This document shows positions 45,921 through 57,264 of a stretch of 64,000 nt of DNA, piece after piece. Within the stretch, counting starts at the first letter, position 1. Each line of letters starts with the position of its first letter. The notes beneath the pieces are model-generated. The model saw nothing but the letters and a program-made list of their open reading frames with translations, was not told the origin of the DNA and searched no databases. Position numbers and translations under genes: made by a program. Origin of the DNA: CAYRNR01 sp964425605 (lineage in GTDB: Bacteria; Myxococcota_A; UBA796; UBA9615; CAYRNR01); assembly GCA_964425605.1 (NCBI GenBank), contig CAYRNR010000020.1, forward strand, positions 1 to 64,000, in the 5' to 3' direction.

Positions 45921-47783
45921 ATGGATGGGGCTCGTGGCGGCGAAGGACTTCCGCACCGCCTGGCGCCCGTGCTCACCCTCCTCCTTGCCCTGTTCCTCGG
46001 CGCGTGCAGCGACACCGAGCTGGCGGCACCCCAGAACTTCGTCAACGACGCCGAGGTCTGCGAAGAGGGCGCAGCGCCATCGGACTACTCGGTCTCCCAG
46101 GACGACAGCTGCACCGCCGAGCCGACCGTCGGCAGCTTCGAGCCGGTGATCGAGTGGCAGTGGCAGGAGCATCCGCACTACGAGGGCAGCAACGATGTAC
46201 TGGCGGCCCCGGCGGTCGCCAACCTCACCGACGATGACGGCGATGGCGACGTGGATGCCGACGACATCCCGGACATCGTCTTTTCCAGCTACCGGGGCGG
46301 GCAGGGGGACAACCAGGCCGTGCTCACCGCCATCTCGGGCGATGGTTCGGGCACCCACTGGAGCATCGCCGAAGCGGATGGCCACCTGATGTCGTACGTC
46401 GGCTGCGTGGCCATCGGTGACCTGGACGGCGACGGCACCAAGGAGGTCTGCACCGGGAGCACGACGGTGCCGCTGGTCTGCCTCGACGGCGCCGACGGGA
46501 GCGTGCGGTGGACCGGGGGCACCGAGTCCAGCCCCGCGGGCTGCCCCGCCATCGCCGACATGGACGGCGACGGGCGCGCCGAGGTGGTCTTCGGGCGGCA
46601 GATCCTCGACTGGCGAGGAGAGCTGCTGGCCGTGGGCGACGGCGGAGAGGGTGGCACCTACCACACGAGCTTCCCCATCGACTGGGACGGCGATGGCACG
46701 CTCGAGGTGATCGCCGGCAACACCATCTACGAGCTCGATGGCTCGATACTGTGGCAGGACGAGGGCTCCGACGGCTTTCCGGCCGTCGGAGACTTCGATG
46801 GGGACGGCCGTCCGGACATGGTGCGCACGGGCGACGGGGCTGTGGAGCTCATCCTCAACGACGGCACGTTGGCCTGGTCCACCGCCCTGCCCGGCGGCGG
46901 CAACGGGGGACCGCCCACCGTCGCGGACCTCGACGGAGACGGCGAGCCCGAGGTGGGCGTGGCCGGGTACTCGCTCTACACGGTCTTCGACACCAACGGC
47001 AGCGTACTGTGGTCCAAGGAGGCGAGCGACGCCTCCTCCTCCCGCACCGGGAGCAGCGTCTTCGACTTCGAGGGCGACGGCACGGCGGAGGTGGTCTACG
47101 CCGACGAGCACTCGCTGTGGATCCTGGACGGAGCCACCGGCGCGGTGCTGATGGAGGAGACCGGGCACGCCAGCTCCACCCTGATCGAGTATCCCCTCGT
47201 CGTGGATGTGGACAACGATGGCTCCACCGAGATCGTGCTCCCCTCCAGCGATGCCTCCCGCCAGGGCTGGCACGGCATCACGGTGATCGGGGATGCGAAC
47301 GACTCGTGGGCGCCCGCCCGCCCCGTCTGGAACCAGTACGCCTACCACATCACCAATGTCGACAACGACGGGAGCATCCCGCGCGAGCAGGAGGAGAACT
47401 GGGCCGTCTGGAACAGCTTCCGCGCAGGGGGGTCCGAGCTGGGGGCGGCCCACTGGCGGGCCGACCTCCGCCTCGGCGAACCCATCGCGTGCCTCGACGA
47501 GTGTGACGCGGACGTCGTGCGCCTCCACGTGCCGGTGGAGAACGGCGGGCTGGCAGGGGCCAGCGGGGTCGAAGTCGCCGTGCTGGCCGGTGAGACGGAG
47601 GTGGCGCGGGAGATCCTCTCGGAGGTCGCCGCGGGACAGGCCGGCTGGACCGAGGAGATCACCATCGACCGGGAGAGCTGGGGTTCGGGGGATCTGGTGC
47701 TTCGGGTGGACCCGGACGGTGGAGTCGAGGAGTGCGATGTGGGGAACAACGACTGGAGCCTGGGCGGCTGGCCCTGCCCTTGA
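45921..47783 (+). CDS. FG-GAP/VCBS-repeat lipoprotein
   Basis: 620 aa. The signal ends in LFLGAC (lipobox). From about residue 75 to 480 there are seven or so blades with the calcium-binding loop DxDGDGxxE/D (for example DLDGDGTKEV, DMDGDGRAEV, DFDGDGRPDM, DLDGDGEPEV), i.e. an integrin-alpha-like beta-propeller. The C-terminal part (about 510-615) resembles a CARDB-type adhesion beta domain. AGGAGGG lies before the ATG, with TATCCT at 45893-45898. A surface adhesion or ligand-binding role is inferred. Confidence 0.85.
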   Translation: MDGARGGEGLPHRLAPVLTLLLALFLGACSDTELAAPQNFVNDAEVCEEGAAPSDYSVSQDDSCTAEPTVGSFEPVIEWQWQEHPHYEGSNDVLAAPAVANLTDDDGDGDVDADDIPDIVFSSYRGGQGDNQAVLTAISGDGSGTHWSIAEADGHLMSYVGCVAIGDLDGDGTKEVCTGSTTVPLVCLDGADGSVRWTGGTESSPAGCPAIADMDGDGRAEVVFGRQILDWRGELLAVGDGGEGGTYHTSFPIDWDGDGTLEVIAGNTIYELDGSILWQDEGSDGFPAVGDFDGDGRPDMVRTGDGAVELILNDGTLAWSTALPGGGNGGPPTVADLDGDGEPEVGVAGYSLYTVFDTNGSVLWSKEASDASSSRTGSSVFDFEGDGTAEVVYADEHSLWILDGATGAVLMEETGHASSTLIEYPLVVDVDNDGSTEIVLPSSDASRQGWHGITVIGDANDSWAPARPVWNQYAYHITNVDNDGSIPREQEENWAVWNSFRAGGSELGAAHWRADLRLGEPIACLDECDADVVRLHVPVENGGLAGASGVEVAVLAGETEVAREILSEVAAGQAGWTEEITIDRESWGSGDLVLRVDPDGGVEECDVGNNDWSLGGWPCP

Positions 47784-47790
47784 TGACCGA

Positions 47791-47825
47791 CCTGAAAAGG
47801 CGTGAAAGTGTGAGCGTCCCTTTTC
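47791..47825. repeat. 35-bp intergenic repeat, copy A
   Basis: The 35 bases from 47791 to 47825 are identical to 54641-54675. Outer AAAAGG and CCTTTT arms pair across 18 bases containing GTGAAAGTGTGAGCG. It starts eight bases after the stop codon of the FG-GAP lipoprotein gene. As a hairpin ending in a T-run it could also terminate transcription on either strand. RAYT-type mobilisation is a possible origin. Confidence 0.7.
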
Positions 47826-47929
47826 CTTCGCGAGCGCAGCGACCCCCTCCCGATCCGACCCGTAAACCTGGCCCCGAACGTGCAGCATGATCGAGGAGGT
47901 ACCGGCATCGAACGGATGGGGAGGAAACC

Positions 47930-48697
47930 ATGGTGAGAGAACCCGTAGCCGCGATGGTAGCCGCGACGATCCTCCTGGCCTCGGCCCTCGCAGCCGGCCG
48001 TGCCGACGCCCACGACGATCCCGACATCTACCGCGAGTACCGGGACCTCGAGGTCGTGGTGGAGGCGCCTGCGGTGGTCCTCACCATCGGCCTCGGCCAG
48101 AACCCGTCCGACCTGCACGTGTACCGCGGACCCGTGAGGGTCGGGTCGATGGGCTGGAACTCGACGGACTCCATGATGATCGGTCCGGCGTACACCTACT
48201 GCTACGACGACGACGCCTTCTCCAACGAATGCCTCGACTTCCCCGAGCACTGCATCGACTGCAACGGCGACGGGCACCCGGAGTGCGACGGCGAGTGTCG
48301 CGATGGCCAGTACTTCGAGTTCGTCGATCCGTGCGTGCCGGTGATCGGCGAGTCGGAGGAGGTGGAATACTACCTCATGTACGACACGCCAGGCGTCGAC
48401 ATGCCGAGGCACCTCATCTCGAGATCGGTCACGGTCCCGCGGGTCGACAGCTGTCAGGCGCCAGCGGTGGACGAGGATGACGGCTACGCCTGCGGCTGCA
48501 CGTTACACGTCGGACTCCGCGCCTACGAGGCTTCCTCGCTTCCCACGCCCCTGGTCCTGCTGGTGCTCCTCGCCGTGATTGCTCGCCGCTGGCGTTCGCC
48601 TGCCATCCAGGAGGCCGACTCCCCACGTGAAGTAGCTGGCACCGTGCATGGCACCGTGCATGGTGACGACGAGCTCCCCGTCATCGAACTCACCTGA
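47930..48697 (+). CDS. secreted Cys-rich protein with C-terminal membrane anchor
   Basis: 255 aa. A signal peptide ends near GRADA. The mature part has paired Cys (CYDDD, CLDF, HCIDCNGDGHPECDGEC) that look like one metal-binding or disulfide unit. ACGCT is followed 16 residues later by a hydrophobic segment and RRWRS, the MYXO-CTERM-like layout, then an extra tail of about 30 residues with a tandem repeat TVHGTVHG encoded by two GGCACCGTGCAT copies. GGGGAGGAAACC precedes the ATG. Function unknown. Confidence 0.7.
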   Translation: MVREPVAAMVAATILLASALAAGRADAHDDPDIYREYRDLEVVVEAPAVVLTIGLGQNPSDLHVYRGPVRVGSMGWNSTDSMMIGPAYTYCYDDDAFSNECLDFPEHCIDCNGDGHPECDGECRDGQYFEFVDPCVPVIGESEEVEYYLMYDTPGVDMPRHLISRSVTVPRVDSCQAPAVDEDDGYACGCTLHVGLRAYEASSLPTPLVLLVLLAVIARRWRSPAIQEADSPREVAGTVHGTVHGDDELPVIELT

Positions 48698-48843
48698 CAC
48701 GCCTCGCCGAGGGCGGCTCTCGCCCCGTCAACCCGACCGCTGCGTCCTCATGCCCCGAGGCAACGACATCCATCGATTCCGCACCGTTTCCACGTAGTTC
48801 GATGGATGCGCCGATCGCGTGTCCAGTCGGCCATGGGCCTCGG

Positions 48844-49188
48844 TCAATGCCAGGCCAGACCCCGCGCGAGCTCGGCGAGGCCCAGGACGACGGCTCCCTC
48901 GACGAACATCACCAGGCCGAACAACGTCCCGATCCAGGTCCATACGAGACGCCAGCCGCCCAGGGCGAATGACACGCAGCTCACCAGCACTACCAGTGCG
49001 CCGAATCCCGCCGCACCACCGACCACTGCGACGATCATCACGATTTCGGAGCCGGGCGTTCCCGTGAAGGCGATCGTCAGCACCAGCATGGGGTAGCAGA
49101 GAACGCCTGCCAGCCCCGTGATGGTCGTCAGGATGCCCAGGTAACGGGCCCACGCGAGGTTGGCCAGTGGAGAGCCGGCCTGGGACAT
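48844..49188 (-). CDS. small membrane protein with three to four TM helices
   Basis: 114 aa from the ATG at 49188, eight bases after GGAG. Three or four hydrophobic segments (about 17-42, 48-75, 82-110). No family recognised. The longer frame up to 49557 is read-through of the upstream region. It lies 58 bases downstream of the small SH3-like gene on the same strand and may form a two-gene unit with it. Confidence 0.7.
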   Translation of the reverse strand: MSQAGSPLANLAWARYLGILTTITGLAGVLCYPMLVLTIAFTGTPGSEIVMIVAVVGGAAGFGALVVLVSCVSFALGGWRLVWTWIGTLFGLVMFVEGAVVLGLAELARGLAWH

Positions 49189-49246
49189 TCGGTGTGCTCC
49201 CTGTGGAACGAAGAAGACCCGTGAAGACCGTGGTGTCTTCCGTGTG

Positions 49247-49468
49247 TCACAGCGACGCCGGTTCTTGCGTCGGCGGGAGCCGAACGTCGTCGTACCACCA
49301 GTCGAGCAGACCGCGGCCGGCGACGATGATGATTCGATCGCCTTCGTCGATTTGGTAGAACAACTCGCCTGTCGAGAAGGTGAGCTGGTCGCCCTCGCGC
49401 CCCGGGCGGAAGTCTTCCACGACGACACACCTGTTTGCTTGGCCGCTCGTCGCGTAACGTTTTTCGAT
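49247..49468 (-). CDS. small SH3-like protein without a standard start codon
   Basis: 73 codons with clear coding character: VVVEDFRPGREGDQLTFSTG, then ELFYQIDEGD, and a WW pair near residue 60, the pattern of an SH3 fold (ALYDF, DELSF, GD, WW). The frame is closed by TGA just upstream, and the first usable codon is ATC at 49468 after GAAGGG. The only ordinary in-frame start, GTG at 49420 (57 codons to the stop), would cut into the first strand. Either initiation is non-canonical or the gene has lost its 5' end. Function unknown; binding of a peptide or membrane partner (48844) is conceivable. Confidence 0.5.
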   Translation of the reverse strand: MEKRYATSGQANRCVVVEDFRPGREGDQLTFSTGELFYQIDEGDRIIIVAGRGLLDWWYDDVRLPPTQEPASL

Positions 49469-49579
49469 GACGACCCTTCACCACCGCGAGCCCTGCCTGC
49501 AATGGTGCCAACCAGATCCCGCCGCAGCCAATCGTGGTCAGAACCCGCTATTCTCACTTCCTATGGAAGGGGGACCTCC

Positions 49580-52852
<3,273 letters not shown>

Positions 52853-53173
52853 GATCGTGGATGCACTGTCGGCGCGATTCAGAGCGCCGTAGTCCGCACG
52901 TATCGAGATCCGCCGGTTGGGGCCCCATTCCGCTCCCAGCAGGCGGTCAGAATCTAGCGTTTCGACGTCAGATCCCGCCCGGGCACGGGCCGCAGCGCGC
53001 GTGAACGCAGCTTCGTGCCGCCTCTCGGGCGCACTTCACCACCCCTGGCTCTTCACCGGATGCCGTGTCTCTCCCACTCCGCTTCTGGGTAGTCGTGGAC
53101 CAACCCGCCCGGAACGGGGCGTGACTCCATCCGTGACGGCCCCTCACTCGCCGGCACTCGAGCCAGCGCTCCA
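52853..53173. other. intergenic region without a convincing gene
   Basis: No coding frame with normal codon pattern was seen. GGCGC (52871-52875) and GCGCC (52884-52888) form a short hairpin after the MopE lipoprotein gene, without a T-run. The region leads into the MopE remnant at 53174. Confidence 0.4.
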
Positions 53174-53296
53174 GAGGAACTCGACGGCGTCGACCAGGAC
53201 TGCGATGGGCTGTGCGACGAGGATGTGCTCCCTGCCTGTTCACCGCCCGTTCACACGGTACCGCCGACTCACCCTCCCCGCACACACCTCGCATAG
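53174..53296 (+). pseudogene. orphan MopE-repeat fragment
   Basis: An open frame ending in TAG at 53294-53296 contains ELDGVDQDCDGLCDEDV, one MopE unit almost identical in wording to the last unit of the lipoprotein at 49580 (LDQDCDGAVDEDC). There is no start codon or ribosome-binding site, and the sequence beyond the unit is Pro/Thr-rich. Its last bases overlap the 3' end of the convergent DUF1566 gene. It is probably a relic of a duplication. Confidence 0.5.
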
Positions 53297-54534
53297 TTGT
53301 AGATCTGGACCACGTCGCCCTGGGGCCCGTGACCGGTGGGGTAGTCGGCCGGATCGCCGGTCTTGGGATCGCTGCGCTGCGCGCCGGCGCCGTGCACGTC
53401 CGTGAGGATGTACTCGCCCGAGTCGGGGGGATCCTCCATGTAGCCCATGGCCTCGCCGAAGGCCACGTAGACCGCGAACGAGCCCTGCACGTCGGCTGGG
53501 CCGTCCACGTGGGTGGTGCTGGCCCAGAAGTAGGCCTCGATGTCGGTGACGTCGAAGATCGGATCGATGGCCGCGCTGTCGGTGACATCGGGAGCCCGGG
53601 TGTAGTCGACGAGGCTGTGGAGTTCCTTGGCGTTGGGCAGGCGCCAGTCGTCGTGGCCCGCGGTATCGAGGGCCTCGCAGTGGGCGAGAGCGTCCTCCCA
53701 GACCAGGCCCTCGCCGGAGTCGCCCTGTTGCCACGTGAGGCCAGTGGCCCGATCGGAGATCGTGCCGTCGCCGTTGTCCTCGAACTCGTTGATCCCGTAG
53801 TCGGGATTACCCCGCACGTACTGCACGAAGAAGGTGGGGGTGTCACTGGGCCCCATCGCCTCGGTCCCGTAGCCCTTGATCCGGCCGTCGGCGAAGTTGA
53901 CGCCGAACAGGGTGTGGTTGCCCCCCATGGTGGTGTCCACGTACTCGGTCGAGGTGGCGTACTGGGAGTCGATGAACCGCTCCCCCGCCGACTCGTCGCC
54001 GAACTCGAACACGAAGTAGTCGGTGTCGATGTACGGGGCCGAATCGTCCTCGATGGTGCCGACGACCCCCGAGAAGGCGATCAGGGAGTACAGCTCCTTG
54101 ACCGTGGGCAGGCGCCAGTCGTCGTACCCCGCGAGGTCGTAGCTCGCCGCCCCGTCCACGGCCTCGTCGAAGGTCAGCTTGTCCCCCGGGTCCTGGGCCC
54201 ACATCAGCCCGGTGTTCACATCGGTGACCGTGCCGTCGCCATGGTCCTCGAACGCCATCTGCACGCCGTCGTACTGAGCGTCCTGTCCGAAGAACGCGAC
54301 GCCCTCGGACGGGCACGAGTCCTGCGCCGCGGCGTCGTAGCACAGCGACTGGTCCGTGTCGTTGATCGCGTAGGACAGATCCGGTGCGGTGTCGTCGTCG
54401 TCGCCCAGGGTGTCGTCGTCGTCGCCGACGGTGTCGTCGTCGTCCCCGGGCTCGTCGCTGCCCTCATCGCAGCCGACGATCACCCCACCCAGAATCCACA
54501 GCAGACCCAGCATGAAAATCCCACCGAAGCGCAT
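53269..54534 (-). CDS. DUF1566 (Lcl C-terminal) lipoprotein
   Basis: 421 aa from the ATG at 54534, six bases after AAGGAGG. The lipobox IVGC is followed by three GDDDD units. Two DUF1566-type modules follow, each with FEDxGDGTVTD or ISD, GLMW/GLTWQQ, and GYDDWRLPTVKEL or HDDWRLPNAKEL. These domains occur in secreted fibrillar and collagen-linked proteins; exact role unknown. A longer frame to 55404 only reads through the repeats and the neighbouring truncated copy in another frame and was discarded. Confidence 0.8.
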   Translation of the reverse strand: MRFGGIFMLGLLWILGGVIVGCDEGSDEPGDDDDTVGDDDDTLGDDDDTAPDLSYAINDTDQSLCYDAAAQDSCPSEGVAFFGQDAQYDGVQMAFEDHGDGTVTDVNTGLMWAQDPGDKLTFDEAVDGAASYDLAGYDDWRLPTVKELYSLIAFSGVVGTIEDDSAPYIDTDYFVFEFGDESAGERFIDSQYATSTEYVDTTMGGNHTLFGVNFADGRIKGYGTEAMGPSDTPTFFVQYVRGNPDYGINEFEDNGDGTISDRATGLTWQQGDSGEGLVWEDALAHCEALDTAGHDDWRLPNAKELHSLVDYTRAPDVTDSAAIDPIFDVTDIEAYFWASTTHVDGPADVQGSFAVYVAFGEAMGYMEDPPDSGEYILTDVHGAGAQRSDPKTGDPADYPTGHGPQGDVVQIYNYARCVRGG

Positions 54535-54640
54535 CGTGAACCTCCTTGATCGACCGCACCTGCCATGTCGGCAGTATGACCCCGCCACGAACCGGAGGTT
54601 AACAACGCCCGCACGACGCTCACTCAGGCGTCGAGCTTGG

Positions 54641-54719
54641 CCTGAAAAGGCGTGAAAGTGTGAGCGTCCCTTTTCTCCGTTGAAAGTGTGAGCGTCCCTT
54701 TTCTCCGTCCCTTTTCTCA
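54641..54719. repeat. tandem cluster of the 35-bp intergenic repeat
   Basis: A full 35-bp copy (54641-54675) is identical to the one at 47791. A second, shorter copy (TGAAAGTGTGAGCGTCCC..., 54681-54708) and a third fragment (CCCTTTTCTC, 54710-54719) follow directly, so the cluster is a degenerating tandem. It separates the two DUF1566 genes and touches the 3' end of the second. Confidence 0.7.
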
Positions 54720-55349
54720 CTGTTCGCTCCCACCGTCCCGCACGCACCGCGCGTGGTTGAGGATCCGGATGGCGTCGCCCTGGGGCCCGTGCCCCTCGGG
54801 GTAGTCGGCCGCGTCGCCTGTCTTGAGATCGCTGCGCTGGGCCCCTGCGCCGTGGACGTCCTGCCACTGGCCCATGAAGTACCCCAGGGCTCGGCCGAAG
54901 GAGACGTACACGGCCGAGCCGCCCGAGCCGTTTTCCGTGGCGTGGGTCGTGCTGGACCAGAAGTAGGGGAAGTCCGACTCGCCGGCCTCGTTGGTGATCG
55001 ACGTGCACTCGAAGACCGGATCGATGGCCGCGGAGCCGGTGACGTCGGGGGCGCGCGAGTAGTCCACCAGGCTCTGTAGCTCCTTGGCCGACGGCAGGCG
55101 CCAGTCGTCGTACCCAGCCAGATCGAACGAGTCGGCGTCGTCGACGGCGTCGGACCAGGTGACCTTGTCGCCGGGGTCCTGCTGCCACATCAAGCCGGTG
55201 ATCTCGTCGGTGACCGTGCCGTCGCCATTGTCGGTGTAGTCGGGGCCACCGCCCACGTACTCGGCGTCTTGACCGAAGAACGCCTCGCCCGGATCGGGTT
55301 CGTCGATCTCCGCGGCCGTGTCGAAGTGGGCGGTCTGGTAGTACCTCAT
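54717..55349 (-). CDS. DUF1566-domain protein, truncated duplicate
   Basis: 210 aa from the ATG at 55349 after GGAGGG. One DUF1566 module (GDGTVTD, GLMWQQDPGDKVTW, GYDDWRLPSAKEL), closely similar to the neighbouring lipoprotein. It has no signal peptide or lipobox; the frame is closed by TGA shortly upstream. It starts inside what in the lipoprotein is the region before the first module (RYYQ... aligned to LCYD...). It is probably a 5'-truncated duplicate, either silent or retained in the cytoplasm. Confidence 0.65.
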   Translation of the reverse strand: MRYYQTAHFDTAAEIDEPDPGEAFFGQDAEYVGGGPDYTDNGDGTVTDEITGLMWQQDPGDKVTWSDAVDDADSFDLAGYDDWRLPSAKELQSLVDYSRAPDVTGSAAIDPVFECTSITNEAGESDFPYFWSSTTHATENGSGGSAVYVSFGRALGYFMGQWQDVHGAGAQRSDLKTGDAADYPEGHGPQGDAIRILNHARCVRDGGSEQ

Positions 55350-55605
55350 GCTTCCCTCCGGTACAGCGTCCATCGTTGGATTCGTTCGAAACGCGTGTTT
55401 TCAACCTTCACGTCCATTGCGGAGTCGTCCTCAGGGAGGTCTCCTACCCGGCCACTACGTCTCCCTCGCCTGGTGTCCTGGAGGGCGGGTCCGGGCACGA
55501 GCCACCGCAGAGAGGCCCTGGAGCAGGAAGGAACCGCCCAGTCCTCGACGAGTTCCCCGGGGCCGGTCTGGTAAGCTGGACCGCTCGACTCCAGGGAGGA
55601 CGACC

Positions 55606-57264
55606 ATGGTCCGAGCGAGCCTCGCAACGCTCCTCTTCGTACACCTCCTCGGCGCCATCGCGGGCTGTGGAAACGGCGGGAGCAGCCCGTCGACGCCACC
55701 CGAGGTCGCGGCCGAACCGGCCGAGCCGGTGTCCGGCGGCCAGCTCGTCGTCAGCGCACCCGGCGAGCTCAGCGTCCTCAATCCCCTGGTCGCGCGCTCC
55801 ATCCACGAGATGGACGTGCTCGCCCACCTGTTCCCCTACCTGGTCGAGTACGACTTCCAGGGCTCGTGCAAGCCGCGGCCAGGGCTCGCCAGGGCCTGGA
55901 CCGCGGGCGAGGACGGCACGTCGCTGACATTCCAGCTCGAGACCGGCGCCCGCTGGACCGACGGCGAGGCGATCGACGCCGACGACGTGCTGTTCACCCT
56001 GGACCTCGTGGGGGATCCCGAGGTGGGCAGCCCTTACGGCTCGCTCCTCATGGGACTGCGCGCCGAGGCCCCCGTCGAGCGGGTGGACGATCACACCGTG
56101 ACGGTCCACTTCGCCGAGGCCCGGGACCCGGCGACCATGCTGTACCAGGTCACCGCCTATCCCGTGGTGCCGGAGCACGCGCTGCGCGAGGTGCCGCGGG
56201 CGGAGCTGCGCGCCGCGGCAGCCGGCGACGAGGTCGTCTCGGCGGGCAGGTTCTCCCTGGGCACGTGGATCAAGGGCCAGCAGCTGGAGCTGGTGCGCAA
56301 CGACGCGCCCCCCTACGGCGAGAAGGCGCTGCTGGACCGGGTGGTGTTCAAGGTCGTGCCGGAGTACACGACGCGGTTGCTCGAGCTCCAGGCGGGGAGC
56401 ATCGACATGATGCCGGCCCTGGCCGTGGAGGACGTGCAGCGGCTGGACCGGGACGCCGCCGGAATCGAGGTCCACCGCCGCGGGATGCGCTCGACCGACT
56501 ACATCGCGTGGAACCTGAACGACGAGCGCTTCGCCGACGTGAAGGTCCGCCGCGCCCTGGCCCACGCCGTGGACGTGGACGCGCTGATGGGCGCGCTGTT
56601 GAAGGCAGGCGACGAGCTCTACGGCCAGCGGTCCGTGGGCACCATCACCCCGGCGCTGAGCGACTTCCGCAATCCGGATCTTCAGCCCATCGCCCACGAC
56701 GTCGAGCAGGCGCGGGCGCTGTTCGCCGAGGCGGGCTGGACCGACACGGACAGCGACGGTTTCGTCGACAGGGACGGCAAGCGGTTCGCGTTCACCCTGC
56801 TCACCGGCTCGTCCAGCCCCCGGCGCACCCTGGCCCAGACCATCGTCCAGGAGCAGCTGCGCGCGGCTGGTGTCGACGTGTCCATCGACGCCATCGAGAG
56901 CAACGCGTTCCACGGCAAGCTCGCCCAGCGGGACTTCGAGGCCGCGCTGCTGGGGTGGTCGGCCCAGCTGTTCGTGGACCCGTCCCCCCTGTGGCATTCG
57001 GCCGATGCGCCGTTCAACGTCTCGTCCTATGCCAATCCGAAGGTGGACGAGCTCATCCAACGCGGATTGACCACCACGGACTCCGACGAGGCGGCGCGGT
57101 GCTGGCGCGAGATGCAGGCGCTCATCCACGCGGATCAGCCGTGTTGTTTCCTGTACTGGCGGGACGATCTGGTGGGGCTCAACGGCCAGGTGAAGGGCGC
57201 GACCATCGACACGCTGTCCCCATACGCGAGGCTCGGCGAGTGGTGGAGGGTGACCGCCCCCTAG
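55606..57264 (+). CDS. peptide/nickel-type ABC substrate-binding lipoprotein (SBP_bac_5)
   Basis: 552 aa. The lipobox AIAGC comes first. The family-5 solute-binding fold is recognisable by LVSAPGEL, GLARAWTAGEDGTSLTFQL (strand before the ligand cleft), WTDGEAIDADDVLFTLDLV, YIAWNLNDERFADVKVRRAL and the late YANPKVDELI. Such proteins deliver oligopeptides or metal chelates to Dpp/Opp/Nik-type importers. No permease or ATPase gene is next to it, so it depends on a transporter elsewhere. AGGGAGG lies before the ATG and TAAGCT at 55572-55577. Confidence 0.88.
   Translation: MVRASLATLLFVHLLGAIAGCGNGGSSPSTPPEVAAEPAEPVSGGQLVVSAPGELSVLNPLVARSIHEMDVLAHLFPYLVEYDFQGSCKPRPGLARAWTAGEDGTSLTFQLETGARWTDGEAIDADDVLFTLDLVGDPEVGSPYGSLLMGLRAEAPVERVDDHTVTVHFAEARDPATMLYQVTAYPVVPEHALREVPRAELRAAAAGDEVVSAGRFSLGTWIKGQQLELVRNDAPPYGEKALLDRVVFKVVPEYTTRLLELQAGSIDMMPALAVEDVQRLDRDAAGIEVHRRGMRSTDYIAWNLNDERFADVKVRRALAHAVDVDALMGALLKAGDELYGQRSVGTITPALSDFRNPDLQPIAHDVEQARALFAEAGWTDTDSDGFVDRDGKRFAFTLLTGSSSPRRTLAQTIVQEQLRAAGVDVSIDAIESNAFHGKLAQRDFEAALLGWSAQLFVDPSPLWHSADAPFNVSSYANPKVDELIQRGLTTTDSDEAARCWREMQALIHADQPCCFLYWRDDLVGLNGQVKGATIDTLSPYARLGEWWRVTAP

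Noticed and set aside
49160..49579. Upstream extension of the MopE lipoprotein to 49160
   Set aside because: It would run antisense through the SH3-like frame and its own promoter; the signal peptide starts at 49580.
53269..55404. One 711-aa minus-strand frame joining both DUF1566 regions
   Set aside because: Its first 300 codons are an out-of-frame reading of the truncated copy and the 35-bp repeats; the true lipoprotein start is 54534 with AAGGAGG.
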